Assembly: GCA_958405585.1 (NCBI GenBank)
Contig: CATYEP010000110.1
Location: forward strand, 1 to 6,391
Length of the DNA stretch: 6,391 bases
DNA from: an uncultured Eubacteriales bacterium
GTDB taxonomy: Bacteria > Bacillota > Clostridia > Christensenellales > Borkfalkiaceae
Direction of reading: 5' to 3'
A program made the position numbers and the translations under genes. The notes under the pieces were generated by a model. It had not been told where the DNA came from and searched no databases. It was given only the letters and a program-made list of their open reading frames with translations. This document shows positions 5,697-6,391 of the stretch, one piece after another. Every line of letters starts with the position of its first letter. Positions within the stretch are counted from its first letter, which is position 1.

Positions 5697-6139
5697 TGGT
5701 TTTAAATAAGAAATTGACGTATCGTATTCTGAGTACATCGCTTTTGATGATTCTTTTGCTGTGCTTTTTGCCGATGTTCGGCGGATGTGCGGCGGGAGAG
5801 CTTTCATCCCTTCGTTCCTTTTCAAAACCGTATGCAGGGGAATACCGTTGTATCGAAGCGACGCTTGGGAAAAAAGATCTTTTAGAGCAGTACCGTTCCG
5901 TTGATCTTGTATTGAAAGAGGACGGTACCTTTGAGCTGACTGCAATCGAAAAACGCGGCAAAACGCGCAAAGCGGGGGGAGAATATTCGTATGACGAGGA
6001 AAACGAACTTCTTATTTTCACCGCTAAATTTTTCGGGAAAAACCGTACGAAAACCGTATTTATCCAGAACGGTACATTCGTGATCGAACATAAAATTGTC
6101 GGGAAAAATCTGATGCTGAAATTCAGACTCGGTGGATAA
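5696..6139 (+). CDS. Small putative lipoprotein, lipocalin-like or unknown domain
   Basis: A 147-residue exported lipoprotein. The N-terminus has Lys5, Lys6 and Arg10, a hydrophobic core (about 11-25) and a lipobox ending FGGC, making Cys31 the likely lipidated residue. The mature part is about 117 residues, attached to the outer face of the membrane. It shows alternating strand-like stretches: YAGEYRC (46-52), VDLVLKEDGTFEL, an AGGEYSYDEE turn, then LLIFTAK, TVFIQNGTFVIE and MLKFRL. This resembles small beta-barrel (lipocalin-like) lipoproteins of Clostridia, but I cannot name the family. GGGGA (5681-5685) lies 9 nt before the ATG, a moderate binding site. No strong plus-strand promoter is visible within 90 bp. 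The gene diverges from the kinase operon. No terminator follows it. Confidence 0.8.
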   Translation: MVLNKKLTYRILSTSLLMILLLCFLPMFGGCAAGELSSLRSFSKPYAGEYRCIEATLGKKDLLEQYRSVDLVLKEDGTFELTAIEKRGKTRKAGGEYSYDEENELLIFTAKFFGKNRTKTVFIQNGTFVIEHKIVGKNLMLKFRLGG

Positions 6140-6207
6140 CTTTTCGGGCATAGGTTCCACCGTAAAAGGGAAATTGCCGCCGGAATGAGCAAAAATTTTA
6201 TTTTCTC
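6140..6207. other. Short intergenic spacer, no clear terminator
   Basis: Between the lipoprotein stop and the next promoter there is no GC-rich hairpin like those elsewhere in the window. An A/T-rich stretch (AAAAATTTTATTTT, 6191-6204) has no stem in front of it. Some lipoprotein transcripts may read into the next gene. Confidence 0.4.
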
Positions 6208-6236
6208 TTGTCCTTTTCGATTTCCTATGATAGAAT
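6208..6236 (+). promoter_or_regulatory. Promoter for the right-edge membrane protein gene
   Basis: TTGTCC (6208-6213) and TAGAAT (6231-6236) are 17 bp apart, and TGA directly before the -10 gives an extended -10 (TGATAGAAT). An alternative -10, TATGAT at 6226-6231, has no good -35. Transcription would begin near 6243. That is too close to the AAGGAG site at 6246-6251 for a long leader, which weakens the call slightly. Confidence 0.55.
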
Positions 6237-6258
6237 AAATTTATCAAGGAGAGGGAAA

Positions 6259-6391
6259 ATGAAATCAATTTCGGAATGTGTTGTGCGTTCGCGTGTTTTG
6301 AATGATACGCGGAAGAATACGACAAAACGTACGGCAAACTATTTTTTCGTTGCAACAATCGCCATTATACTGATCAACGTGATTATTTTTG
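6259..6391 (+). CDS. N-terminal part of a probable membrane protein, cut by the window edge
   Basis: The first 44 codons of an open frame that leaves the window. The start is well supported: AAGGAG (6246-6251) lies 7 nt before the ATG. The visible protein begins MKSISECVVRSRVL, has a basic stretch with Arg and Lys around residues 10-24, then enters a hydrophobic segment from about residue 29 (FFVATIAIILINVIIF). This fits an N-terminal cytoplasmic tail followed by a first membrane helix. An uncleaved signal anchor is also possible. The family cannot be told from this fragment. Confidence 0.7.
   Translation, partial: MKSISECVVRSRVLNDTRKNTTKRTANYFFVATIAIILINVIIF

Noticed and set aside
5590..6358. 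Minus-strand frames opposite the lipoprotein gene
   Set aside because: They run across the kinase promoter and the divergent intergenic region. Their Ser/Arg/Phe-rich composition is typical of shadows, and the lipoprotein signal peptide and lipobox favour the plus strand.

Overview
The window looks like an ordinary chromosomal segment of a Gram-positive, low-to-mid GC bacterium of the Firmicutes, most likely class Clostridia. The grounds are AGGAGG-type ribosome binding sites, sigma-A promoters of the form TTGATT-17 bp-TATAAT, intrinsic terminators with long perfect stems flanked by A and T runs, UppP, a small YjzC-like protein and a lipobox lipoprotein. No mobile element, CRISPR array, tRNA or rRNA was seen. 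TAA, TAG and TGA are all used as stop codons, so the genetic code appears standard.

Layout, left to right. A terminator hairpin (7-47) closes an unseen unit. A HAD-IIA phosphatase gene (175-978, +) follows behind an extended -10 promoter. It converges on an unrecognised ten-helix membrane protein gene (1167-2501, -), and the two share a bidirectional terminator (1077-1119). The membrane gene diverges from uppP (2669-3451, +) across about 170 bp holding overlapping promoters. uppP is followed, without an intervening terminator, by a 51-codon YjzC-like gene (3510-3665, +) and a strong terminator.

Next come two minus-strand genes, probably one operon read from 5593 down to 3928. The first encodes a glutamate-5-kinase-like amino acid kinase without a PUA domain. 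The second encodes a two-domain (NAT_N/GNAT_C type) acyltransferase and is interrupted by one in-frame TAA at codon 80. A near-perfect palindrome (3826-3863) ends this unit. Divergently, a small lipoprotein gene (5696-6139, +) starts on top of the -35 box of the kinase promoter. A further membrane protein gene (6259 onward, +) runs off the right edge.

The genes point to envelope upkeep (UppP, lipoprotein, two membrane proteins) and small-molecule phosphate or acyl chemistry (HAD phosphatase, amino acid kinase, acyltransferase). I see no evidence of a defence island or an obviously new multigene system. The points most worth following up are the premature stop in the acyltransferase, the kinase/acyltransferase pairing, and the short YjzC-like gene.
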